A program made the position numbers and the translations under genes. This document shows, in pieces, positions 44,122 to 51,730 of a stretch of 64,000 nucleotides of DNA (within the stretch, counting starts at the first letter, position 1; each line of letters opens with the position of its first letter). The notes below the pieces were generated by a model, which was not told where the DNA came from, searched no databases, and was given only the letters and a program-made list of their open reading frames with translations. The stretch is from Opitutia bacterium (GTDB lineage: Bacteria; Verrucomicrobiota; Verrucomicrobiia; Opitutales; Opitutaceae), in the NCBI GenBank assembly GCA_016217545.1, contig JACRHT010000004.1:1-64000 (forward strand), in the 5' to 3' direction.

Positions 44122-46299
44122 TCAGTGGAGCAACCGCGAGACCATGGCGTAGACGATGAGCACGAGGAGCACGAGGCCGGTGCCGAAGAACAGGAAGCCC
44201 GCGGCGGTCGCGACCTTCTTGCGGCCCTGCCACTCGTCCTTGACCTTGTAGTCCTCGAGTTTACCGCTCTTCACGAGGCGGTCATACCAGCGTTTGCGCT
44301 CGTGGAGCATTTCCGTCTGCGAGATGCGGCCCGAGAAGATGACGGTATCCATCGGGAATTTCTCGATGCGGAAGTGCGTGTTGAAGAAGTGGAACGTGAA
44401 GATGAAGCCGGCGGCGAGCAGCGCCTCGTCGGAGTGGATGACGTGGGCGATGTTGATCGTCCAGCCCGGCAGGAACTGGGTGAAGAACTTCGGGAACCAG
44501 AGGATGAGGCCGGACACGCCGATCATCGCGACGCCCCAGAACACCGCGAGGTAGTCGAAGCGCTCCCAATACGTCCAGCGGTCGAACTGCGGGCGCGGGC
44601 CCTTGCCGAAGAACCACTTGTTGTGCGCCACGAAGTCGTGCCAATCCTGGATCGACGGCGCCATCGAGTCGGGACCGAACAGCGCGCGGAAGATGCGCAT
44701 AAACTCGATCTTGCCCGACTCCGGATTGCGGATCGCGCCGCGGTTCTTCCAGAACGAGTGCGCGAGCTCCGAAAGGTGCAGCACGAAGTAGCCGAACGTC
44801 ATGATCGCACCGAAGTGGTGCAGCGTGCGCGCGACTTCGGCGCCGCCCATGAGGTTGAAGATCATCTTTGCCCAGCTGGTGTAGTAGAACTTCAGCGGCA
44901 TGCCGGTGATGACCAGCAGGAGGAAGCTCGTGACCACGAGCATGTGCAGGAAACGCTCGAACGGCGTAAAGCGCGTGTAGAGCACGTCATCGGTGTGCTG
45001 CTTGAGGACGGCTTCGCGGAAGGTCTTCGAGTCGGTGAGGTAGAGATACACCGAGCGCACGAGCCAGAGGACCGTGTGCAGGCCGAAGAAGGCGAAGGTG
45101 CCGATCAGCAGGCACGTCATGAAGAGGAACACCTTGTTCAGGATCGGATAGTTCTTTCCGTCCATCGGGTTGGCGTGTGCCTGGAACTGCGTGAACTTCT
45201 CGGTCGCGCCCTTGTGGCACTGCTGGCAGGTGCCGACGATTTTCTCCTTCGAGAGGCGCGAGCGCGCGTCGCTCACGGGGAACACGTCGTGGTGACCGTG
45301 GCAGTCGTAGCAGGCGGCGACGTCGGAGGCGACGTTCGGGCGGCCGAGGGCCATCGCTTTGCCGTGATAGGTGTCGCGGTAATGCTCGAGCCGGTCTTCG
45401 TGACACTTGCCGCAGCTCTGGTCGCTCTGCTCCTTGAAGTGCGCGGTCTTGGGCTTCTCGATGTCGTGCGCGCTGTGGCAGTCGGTGCAGACCGGGCCCT
45501 TCTTGTCGCCCTTGGCGAGGAGCTGGCCGTGCACGCTGGCGTTGTAAGTGTCCTCGATGCCGACGTGGCAGTTGCCGCAGGACTTCGCGATGTTGGCGTG
45601 GCTGGTGTGCGAGTCCTTGTCGATCGAGCGCTTGATGTCGTGGACGCCGTGGCAGTCGTTGCAGGACGGCGCAACGATGAGGCCCTTCAGCATCAGTGCC
45701 TGGCCGTGGATGCTGTCGTTGTAGTGCAGCGCCGCGTCCTTCTGGCCCATGCGATATTCCTTCGCGAGCTTCGGGTCGTCGTGGCACTTGCCGCACGTCT
45801 TGGTGAGGTTGAGTTTGAAAACGGGGGAATCGATCTGCTTCACCGGCACGATGTCGTGCGTGCCGTGGCAGCTGGTGCACGAGGCGGCGTCGGACGCGCC
45901 CATCTTGTGGCTCATGCCGTGGATGCTCGTCGCGAATTGCGAAGTGGCCTTGTCGTGGCACGAGGCGCATTGCGCGGGCGCGACCTTGGAATCGTGCGGC
46001 GCCTCCTTGATGTCGGCGTGGCAATCGACGCAATTGAGTTTGCTGTGGACGGACTTCGCGAAGACCTCGGGCTTCACGCCGACCCACTCCTTCGGCTGGC
46101 CCTTCTTGCGCGCCTTGAACTCGGCCTCGTGGCAATCCATGCACTCGCTGTTCGGGACGACGGCGGGCTTGGCCGGCTCCTCGGCGGCAGCGGTCTTGGC
46201 GGGCTCGGGCTTGTCGACAGCGCGAACGGTCAGGGGTAGAACCAGCGCAAAAGCCGCCGCACAAAGCGGGCGACATAGGGAGCGAAACACGGTTTTCAT
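44122..46299 (-). CDS. CbcL-like fusion: 11-haem cytochrome c with cytochrome b domain
   Basis: 725 residues. After a signal peptide (residues 1-27) the periplasmic part (about 50-390) carries eleven CxxCH haem motifs: CMDCH, CVDCH, CASCH, CTSCH, CGKCH, CNDCH, CGNCH, CTDCH, CGKCH, CYDCH, CQQCH. The membrane part (about 410-725) resembles the b-type subunit of formate dehydrogenase/HydC, with helices such as VFLFMTCLLIGTFAFFGLHTVLWL and FERFLHMLVVTSFLLLVITGMPL and conserved His residues (HMLV, HHFGAI, HVIH, FHFFN). This plan matches CbcL of Geobacter, an inner-membrane quinol oxidase for extracellular respiration. The start at 46299 gives a proper signal peptide. It is the downstream member of a tandem pair with the 13-haem gene. 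Confidence 0.85.
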   Translation of the reverse strand: MKTVFRSLCRPLCAAAFALVLPLTVRAVDKPEPAKTAAAEEPAKPAVVPNSECMDCHEAEFKARKKGQPKEWVGVKPEVFAKSVHSKLNCVDCHADIKEAPHDSKVAPAQCASCHDKATSQFATSIHGMSHKMGASDAASCTSCHGTHDIVPVKQIDSPVFKLNLTKTCGKCHDDPKLAKEYRMGQKDAALHYNDSIHGQALMLKGLIVAPSCNDCHGVHDIKRSIDKDSHTSHANIAKSCGNCHVGIEDTYNASVHGQLLAKGDKKGPVCTDCHSAHDIEKPKTAHFKEQSDQSCGKCHEDRLEHYRDTYHGKAMALGRPNVASDVAACYDCHGHHDVFPVSDARSRLSKEKIVGTCQQCHKGATEKFTQFQAHANPMDGKNYPILNKVFLFMTCLLIGTFAFFGLHTVLWLVRSVYLYLTDSKTFREAVLKQHTDDVLYTRFTPFERFLHMLVVTSFLLLVITGMPLKFYYTSWAKMIFNLMGGAEVARTLHHFGAIMTFGYFVLHLSELAHSFWKNRGAIRNPESGKIEFMRIFRALFGPDSMAPSIQDWHDFVAHNKWFFGKGPRPQFDRWTYWERFDYLAVFWGVAMIGVSGLILWFPKFFTQFLPGWTINIAHVIHSDEALLAAGFIFTFHFFNTHFRIEKFPMDTVIFSGRISQTEMLHERKRWYDRLVKSGKLEDYKVKDEWQGRKKVATAAGFLFFGTGLVLLVLIVYAMVSRLLH

Positions 46300-46643
46300 G
46301 GCGCGGCCGCAGTATGCAAAAATTGCGTCGCGCAGGCTGCGCACGCTTTGGCCGCGCTGGGGCGTAAATTGGGGAATGAATAAGCGGCGCGAAACGAACG
46401 CCCGCCTGCGGCCGCGCATCAGCGGAGCTTAAACCGCACGCCGGACGCGCATTCGTTGCTCAAGTGTGTCAAAGCCCCATCAGCGCGCCGCGCGGAGCGT
46501 TCGGCGGCGATGCGAACGCGGCACGCGCAACGAGCATCCTCCGGCGCCGTCGGGGACGCCGGCGCCCACCCGGTCCGACAACCCGAAAACAAAGCGGGCC
46601 GCACCGAAGTGCGGCCCGCCGGCGAAACAAGCGATGGGGTTCG
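46300..46643. other. Intergenic region between the two CbcL-like genes
   Basis: 344 bases without a convincing gene. It holds the terminator of the 13-haem gene (46583-46619) and presumably the promoter of the 11-haem gene. A CATACT box close to the ATG has no recognisable -35. I see no repeat or RNA gene. Confidence 0.5.
46583..46619 (-). terminator. Terminator of the 13-haem cytochrome gene
   Basis: GCGGGCCGCAC (46594-46604) and GTGCGGCCCGC (46609-46619) form a perfect 11-bp stem with a CGAA loop, followed on the minus strand by TTTGTTTTC. It implies that the two fusion genes are separately transcribed. Confidence 0.8.
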
Positions 46644-48872
46644 CTAGTGAGAGTCGGGCGGCTTGGGGGACGAGTCCGGCGGAGTCGCGGGAGGCGTCTG
46701 ACCCGCGGCCTTGTCCTCGGCGGCTTTCATCTCCTCGAGCTGGAGCGGGTGCTCGTCCATCATCTCGCGCTCGGACATGCGGCCGGTGAGCCACGCGAGG
46801 TTCATCGGGTAGACGTCGGGATTGAAGATGACGAAGTAGAAGTGCCAGACGATGATCGCGAGCGTCGCGAGGACGGCCTCGTAGAAGTGGATGCTGCGCG
46901 AGATGTCGAAGCCCAGCTTGCCCATCAGGCCCATCGAGGTGTTGTCGAACCAGAGGATGAAGCCGGTGAGCGTCATCACGATCATGCCCCAGACCATGGC
47001 CCAATACTCGGCCTTCTCGATGTAGCAGAAGCGCGGGAACTGCGGTTTCTCCTTCGAAAGGCCGAGGTTGAACTTGAGCACCTTCCACGGATCGGTGACG
47101 TCGCGCCAGCGCGGCAGGATGTCGAGGAACAGCTGTCGGCCGTGCGGCGTGAAGGCCAGGTAGAGGATGTGCCAGAGCGAAACGGCGAGAATCACGATGC
47201 CCGACACGCGGTGGCCGAGGCTGCGCAGCTCGAAGGCCTTGCCGCTGAGGTTGCGGATGCCGACAACCCACCACGCCTCCGGGTAGCGCAGCATGAAGCC
47301 GGTGACGACGAGGCCGGTGAAGCTGATCCCGAGCACGGCGTGCTGGATGCGCTCGTTGGTCGTCATGCGCAAGTAGAGCCGGTGCGCGACGTGCGGCTCC
47401 TCGATGAGACCCTTCTGCATGTCGAGCTTGCGGCGGGTCTTCCGGTAGAAATCGAGACCGTTGTGGATCGTCATGCCGCCGATCACGGCGACGATCAGGA
47501 TCACGTAGATGTTCGCGATCCAGTAAAGGATGGGCGCCTGCGCCTTGTCCTGCTCGTTGGCGTGGACCTGGCCGAGCGCGAAGCGCGTGTTGGCGCCGGG
47601 GTGACACTCACCGCAGGTGCGGGCGAGATTGTCGCGATGGATCGAGGACGACGGATCCTTCTGCGATTTGATCGCGTGCGCACCGTGGCAACTCGCGCAG
47701 TTGACCACTTCGACCGCGCCACCGCGCACGGCGAGTCCGTGGTAGCTGTCGGAGAACGTGCGGAAGGCATCGTTCGACAGGCCGTATTTCTTGGTCAGGC
47801 GAACCGAGGAGTGGCAATCGGCGCAGACCTTCTGCGCGAGGTTGGACTTGTTGACCGGCGAATTCGGATCGTTGTGCAGCTTGATGTCGTGCTCGCCGTG
47901 GCAGCTGGTGCAGGTGGCGGAGTCGACATTGCCCTTGGCGAGGGCGATCGCGTGGGCGCTGCTCTTGTATTCCGTGGTCTGCTTCTCATGGCACTTCGCG
48001 CAGGTGTCCGACACGCGGGCGTGGCTGACCTTGGCGCCAGCGACCGCGGCGCGGTTCATCTGGTGGGCGCCGTGGCAGTCGACGCAGCTCGCCGCCTCCT
48101 TTTTGCCCTCGTGCAGGGCCGCGCCGTGCACGGATTGTTCGAACGAGGAAACAAACTTCGCGCCCATGGCGGGCTTGCCGGCGAGCTCCGGTTTCTCGAC
48201 GTGACAGGATTCGCAGAGTTTCGTCTGAGCGAGCTTGAGCTCGACGGTCATCGGCTCGCCCTTCTTCGCGGCGATGGGCTCGCGGTGGCACGACAGGCAC
48301 TCCGGCACGGCGCGCTCGCCCTGCTTGCCGCGGAGGGCGTGGGCGGAGGCGAGGTAGTCCTTCGTCGCGGCCTCATGGCATGCGCCGCAGGATTTTGCCT
48401 GCTTCTCGGGCGTGTAGGCGAAGTCGCCGTGTTTCACGGCGACGCTCTCATGCGTGCCGTGGCAGCCGACGCAGGAAGTGTCCTTGTCGAGCGGCGGGTT
48501 CTCGAGCGCAAGGCGCGGGTGAAAGGCGTGGGTCTTCGCTACCTTGTCGTGGCAGCTCCGGCAATCGACCTTCGGCACGCGCGGCTCGTGCTCGGCTTCC
48601 TTGATCGTCGAGTGGCACTCGACGCAGGCGAGTTTGCCGTGGATGGACTTGGCATATTCCTCGGGGCGCACGCCCACCCACTCTTTCGGCTGGCCGGCTT
48701 TGCGCGATTTGAACTCGGCTTCGTGGCACTCGAGACATTCGGAGTTCTTCACCGCCGGCGGCGGTTTCTCCGTCGGAGCGGCCTGGCCGAAGGCGCACAA
48801 CGCGCTCGCGACGATTGCGAAACCCGCCAGCGCCTGTCGCGCCGGACGAAAAACTGCATTTCCCTCATTCAT
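46644..48872 (-). CDS. CbcL-like fusion: 13-haem cytochrome c with cytochrome b domain
   Basis: 742 residues with a signal peptide (FRPARQALAGFAIVASALCAFGQA), thirteen CxxCH motifs (first CLECH, last CGECH), then a membrane domain (about 460-700) with helices such as ILYWIANIYVILIVAVIGGM, RIQHAVLGISFTGLVVTGFML and VLATLAIIVWHFYFVIF, and His pairs suited to two b haems. It is clearly homologous to the 11-haem neighbour: both share ECxxCHEAEFK and GQPKEWVGV near the N-terminus. The tail is Pro-rich. Inferred role: quinol oxidation at the inner membrane and electron transfer to periplasmic cytochromes. The ATG at 48872 precedes the signal peptide. Confidence 0.85.
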   Translation of the reverse strand: MNEGNAVFRPARQALAGFAIVASALCAFGQAAPTEKPPPAVKNSECLECHEAEFKSRKAGQPKEWVGVRPEEYAKSIHGKLACVECHSTIKEAEHEPRVPKVDCRSCHDKVAKTHAFHPRLALENPPLDKDTSCVGCHGTHESVAVKHGDFAYTPEKQAKSCGACHEAATKDYLASAHALRGKQGERAVPECLSCHREPIAAKKGEPMTVELKLAQTKLCESCHVEKPELAGKPAMGAKFVSSFEQSVHGAALHEGKKEAASCVDCHGAHQMNRAAVAGAKVSHARVSDTCAKCHEKQTTEYKSSAHAIALAKGNVDSATCTSCHGEHDIKLHNDPNSPVNKSNLAQKVCADCHSSVRLTKKYGLSNDAFRTFSDSYHGLAVRGGAVEVVNCASCHGAHAIKSQKDPSSSIHRDNLARTCGECHPGANTRFALGQVHANEQDKAQAPILYWIANIYVILIVAVIGGMTIHNGLDFYRKTRRKLDMQKGLIEEPHVAHRLYLRMTTNERIQHAVLGISFTGLVVTGFMLRYPEAWWVVGIRNLSGKAFELRSLGHRVSGIVILAVSLWHILYLAFTPHGRQLFLDILPRWRDVTDPWKVLKFNLGLSKEKPQFPRFCYIEKAEYWAMVWGMIVMTLTGFILWFDNTSMGLMGKLGFDISRSIHFYEAVLATLAIIVWHFYFVIFNPDVYPMNLAWLTGRMSEREMMDEHPLQLEEMKAAEDKAAGQTPPATPPDSSPKPPDSH

Positions 48873-48996
48873 GCATTTGTCCTCGCATGACAGTCTGCGC
48901 CTTTGCACCGCGAGGAGCTGCGCAGTGCTTGGCTGCGGCTGGGCGCGCGTTGGGAAATGATTGTGTCAGCGCGGAGCGACGCGCGGCTCGCAAACG

Positions 48997-49060
48997 ACAA
49001 CCGGCGCGGACCTTGCGATCCGCGCCGGCGTCACTGACCTATGAACCGAGGGTAACTAAG
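48997..49060. repeat. 64-bp perfect direct repeat, copy A
   Basis: It is identical over 64 bases to 49669-49732. It contains a 10-bp GC hairpin (CCGGCGCGGA/TCCGCGCCGG, 49001-49010 with 49019-49028) and a conserved single-stranded arm ending GAGGGTAACTAAG. Copy A lies 48 bases past the stop of the cytochrome gene at 49109 and 124 bases upstream of the 13-haem gene start. On the minus strand the hairpin is followed by TTGTCGTTT, so termination is only weakly suggested. Confidence 0.85.
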
Positions 49061-49108
49061 AATTCGATCAGACCGTCGGGCAAAGGGGTGGCCCGGCGGT
49101 GAAATGCG

Positions 49109-49444
49109 TCAGGGTTTCAGCTGGCGAATGAACGTCACGAGGTCCTTGCACTCCTGCTCCGAGAGCTCGCCCTTGTAGCCCTTCATGCGCTCTTTGCCGT
49201 TTTCCTTCACGCCGTCGAGGATGGCGACGAGCATGGTATCGTCCTTCATCTCGGCCTGCACCTTCGGGTCGGTGTAGTCGCGGACCTTGAGTTTCTTGCC
49301 CTGCTTGGTCTGGGCCTTGCCGTCCATGCCGTGGCACGACGCGCAGGAGTTTTCCCAATTTTCGGCGGTGGTCGCAGCAAACGACGCACCCGCGGTGAAC
49401 GCCAGCACGACGCCAGCCAGAGCGAGTTTGGAGATAGTCTTCAT
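49109..49444 (-). CDS. Periplasmic monohaem cytochrome c
   Basis: 111 residues with a signal peptide (MKTISKLALAGVVLAFTAGASFA) and one haem motif, CASCH, in ENWENSCASCHGMDGKAQTK. A conserved Met in RMKGYKGELSEQE is a candidate axial ligand. This is a class I cytochrome c, likely a soluble electron shuttle. It is a close paralogue of the gene at 51359 (same TKQGKKLK and RDYTD motifs). It sits between the seven-haem NapC/NirT gene and the 13-haem gene. Confidence 0.9.
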   Translation of the reverse strand: MKTISKLALAGVVLAFTAGASFAATTAENWENSCASCHGMDGKAQTKQGKKLKVRDYTDPKVQAEMKDDTMLVAILDGVKENGKERMKGYKGELSEQECKDLVTFIRQLKP

Positions 49445-49764
49445 GGGATTTTCGGGGACCGCATGGCGAGGGCCGCGGACTTCCGGCGGGTTGGGCCGGC
49501 GCGGTTGTCATCGTCGTGCAGCGAATGGTTTTCTGCACCGAGATGCGTGGCTCCCAGTGCGCACACTATGCCACGGAAACGCGCTCGCGCCTCCGCAGAG
49601 GTTGCCGAGGCGCGAGCATGGATTGTGCGGCGCGGCTCGAACCAAATTTTCCGACGGCATGGCGAAAAACAACCGGCGCGGACCTTGCGATCCGCGCCGG
49701 CGTCACTGACCTATGAACCGAGGGTAACTAAGCGCAAAGGGTCATTGATGGGGAAAGGAGACGA
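49445..49764. other. Intergenic region with repeat copy B
   Basis: 320 bases between the seven-haem gene and a cytochrome c gene, both on the minus strand. The only structure I see is the 64-bp repeat copy B (49669-49732). The remaining part, presumably the leader and promoter of the cytochrome gene, shows no clear boxes or open frames of interest. Confidence 0.5.
49669..49732. repeat. 64-bp perfect direct repeat, copy B
   Basis: Identical to 48997-49060. It begins 32 bases after the stop of the seven-haem gene. Read on the minus strand, the GC hairpin is followed by TTGTTTTTC, so this copy can act as an intrinsic terminator. The conserved arm beyond the hairpin (32 bases, including TTAGTTACCCTCGG on the minus strand) is not needed for termination and is unexplained. 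Confidence 0.85.
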
Positions 49765-51264
49765 TCACTTGCCCTGGATGCCGCCGTTGTGGCAATCGGC
49801 GCACTTGAGCTCTTCGTCGTATTCGCCGCCGGGGTGCTTGAACTCGAAACCGGTGGGCGAAATGGTCGACATCTCCGCGACCTTGCCCTGCGCGATGATG
49901 GAGTGGCAGGACGTGCAGTCGCTGGCTTTCACGGACTCGCCGGTGGCGGTCTTGTGTTTGTCGTCGTGGCAGCGGAAGCAGCCGGGCCAGTCTTTGTGGC
50001 CGATGTTGTTCGGGTAGACGCGCCAGTCGGCCTTGCGATCGACGAAGACCGTCGCGGCAAAGGTCTTTTGCACACCGGCAATGAGCGCAGGCAGATCGGC
50101 GTCGTCCTTGAATTTATTGCGGAGGAAGTCGGCAATCTTCGTCGGCGCCTCGGCGTCGGTCTTGATGTCCTTCTGGAGCATGGCTTGGACGGCGACGCGT
50201 TTGACGTTGGGGAACTTGGTCGGGATCTCGCCGAGGGCCATGGCGCGCTCGACGGCTTCGTTGGCGGTCGGGAAGACGTGCGCCGGGCGGTTGTGGCAGT
50301 CGATGCAGTCCATTTCGCGAACGGCGCCGGCCGGCGGCTCGCCCTTGAACTCCTCGTTGCGGTAGATGCGGGCGCTGCCGTCCTTCTTGTTCGTGACGCG
50401 CATCCAAACGATGTCCTGGCGGTCGGCGTCGGCCGCGTAGTATTCGACGGTGCTGTCGGGCGAGACGTGCCAGTGAATGCCGGCGAGCGGGCTGCCGACG
50501 CGACCGGAGTTCACGTGCATGAGCATGCGGATCGAGACGGCGGTGTTCTTCTTGTCCGACAGGTAGTGATCGAAGGACATGTCGACATTGCCGTGGAATT
50601 TTTCCGGCCAGTGGCATTTTTCGCAGGTCTCGCGCGCGGGGCGGAGATTGTGCACGGGCGTGTCGATCGGGCGGCTGTAGTTGTCGAGGATGTAGCCGTA
50701 GAGTTGGCGGGTGCCGTTGAGCTTGGCTTTGACGAAGGCGGCGGCGCCGGAGCCGACGTGACACTGCACGCAGTCGACGCGCGCGTGCGCGCCGCGCTGG
50801 TAGGTCTGAAACTCGGGGTTCATCGCCTGGTGGCAGACCTGGCCGCAGAATTGATTGGATTCCGCGTAGTGGAAGGTCTGGTAGCTGCCGAAGGCGGAGA
50901 GCAGCAGGAAACCGACGCCGGCCACGCCGAACATGATCAAGCGGCGGCGGGCGACGGGGTCGGAGAAGTTGAGGCGCCACTTGTCGGGCATCGTTTCGCC
51001 GTGCTTCTCGAGCCAGCGGCGCTGGGCCCAGGCGCCGAAAAAGATCATCGCGAGGCCGGCGATGAGGAAGCCGGGGGCGACGAGGTAAGTGAAGATGCCG
51101 AGATACGGGTTCTTGTTGGAGCCCGTGAGATCCATCCAGGTCAGCAGCGCAAACGAGAAGAGCGAGCCGACGGCGATGACCGCGCCAATGGCGCTGATCC
51201 AGTTGTTGTAGTTCGAGCGCGGCTTGAGCGGCGCCGAGGAGGTGGAGGAGGTCTCGGAGGACAT
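49765..51264 (-). CDS. ImcH-like seven-haem NapC/NirT-family cytochrome c
   Basis: 499 residues. Three N-terminal hydrophobic helices (about 22-45, 53-80, 110-130) precede a periplasmic part with seven haem-binding motifs: CGQVCH (CxxxCH), CVQCH, CEKCH, CIDCH, CFRCH, CTSCH and CADCH. The first four in a NapC/NirT arrangement plus three C-terminal ones match the layout of ImcH, the Geobacter inner-membrane quinol oxidase used with high-potential acceptors. I infer quinol oxidation and transfer to periplasmic cytochromes. The start at 51264 gives a short cytoplasmic tail rich in Ser. It follows a small cytochrome c gene and a terminator. Confidence 0.85.
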   Translation of the reverse strand: MSSETSSTSSAPLKPRSNYNNWISAIGAVIAVGSLFSFALLTWMDLTGSNKNPYLGIFTYLVAPGFLIAGLAMIFFGAWAQRRWLEKHGETMPDKWRLNFSDPVARRRLIMFGVAGVGFLLLSAFGSYQTFHYAESNQFCGQVCHQAMNPEFQTYQRGAHARVDCVQCHVGSGAAAFVKAKLNGTRQLYGYILDNYSRPIDTPVHNLRPARETCEKCHWPEKFHGNVDMSFDHYLSDKKNTAVSIRMLMHVNSGRVGSPLAGIHWHVSPDSTVEYYAADADRQDIVWMRVTNKKDGSARIYRNEEFKGEPPAGAVREMDCIDCHNRPAHVFPTANEAVERAMALGEIPTKFPNVKRVAVQAMLQKDIKTDAEAPTKIADFLRNKFKDDADLPALIAGVQKTFAATVFVDRKADWRVYPNNIGHKDWPGCFRCHDDKHKTATGESVKASDCTSCHSIIAQGKVAEMSTISPTGFEFKHPGGEYDEELKCADCHNGGIQGK

Positions 51265-51292
51265 GATCGTGGGTGGGTCGCGAACGAGAGGA

Positions 51293-51333
51293 GAAGAAAA
51301 GAGCCGGCGGTCGGGTTAATCGGCCGCCGGCTC
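51293..51333 (-). terminator. Terminator after the cytochrome c gene at 51359
   Basis: GAGCCGGCGG (51301-51310) and CCGCCGGCTC (51324-51333) form a perfect 10-bp stem. On the minus strand the next bases are TTTTCTTCTC. Confidence 0.75.
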
Positions 51334-51358
51334 TCGAGATTGCCGTATCAGAGCGAGA

Positions 51359-51697
51359 TCAGGCCTTCATTTTGCGGATGAAGGCGACGAGGTCCTTCGC
51401 GTCCTGTTCGGACAGCTCGTCCTTGAATCCCTTCATGCGCTCCTTGCCGTTGTCGCCCTTCACGCCGTCGAGGATGGCTTTGACCATTTCCTCGTCCTTG
51501 AGCTCGGCCTGGACTGCAGCGTCCGTGTAGTCACGGATCTTCAGTTTCTTGCCTTGCTTGGTCTGGGCTTTGCCGTCTGCGCCATGGCAGGAAGCGCAGG
51601 AGTTTTCCCAGTTCTCGGAGGCGGGAGCGGCATACGAGACGCCGCCGACGAATGCCAGCGCGAGGCCGGCGAGAGCGATCTTGATCGTGGTTTTCAT
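51359..51697 (-). CDS. Periplasmic monohaem cytochrome c (paralogue)
   Basis: 112 residues with signal peptide (MKTTIKIALAGLALAFVGGVSYA) and CASCH in ENWENSCASCHGADGKAQTK. It has a conserved Met (ERMKGFKDELSEQDAKDLVAF). About three quarters of its residues match the paralogue at 49109. It follows the MtrB-type gene by 33 bases and may carry electrons between inner-membrane quinol oxidases and the MtrA-like cytochrome. Confidence 0.9.
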   Translation of the reverse strand: MKTTIKIALAGLALAFVGGVSYAAPASENWENSCASCHGADGKAQTKQGKKLKIRDYTDAAVQAELKDEEMVKAILDGVKGDNGKERMKGFKDELSEQDAKDLVAFIRKMKA

Positions 51698-51730
51698 AGG
51701 GAATGCGATGAAGTCTGAGGACGTCGCCTT

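Noticed and set aside
48997-49060. The 64-bp repeat as a cyclic-dinucleotide (GEMM) riboswitch controlling cytochromes
   Set aside because: I cannot find the conserved GEMM core or its tetraloop arrangement in either orientation, and copy B looks like a terminator.
48997-49732. The 64-bp repeats as a CRISPR array
   Set aside because: Only two copies about 600 bases apart with a whole gene between them, not regular spacers.
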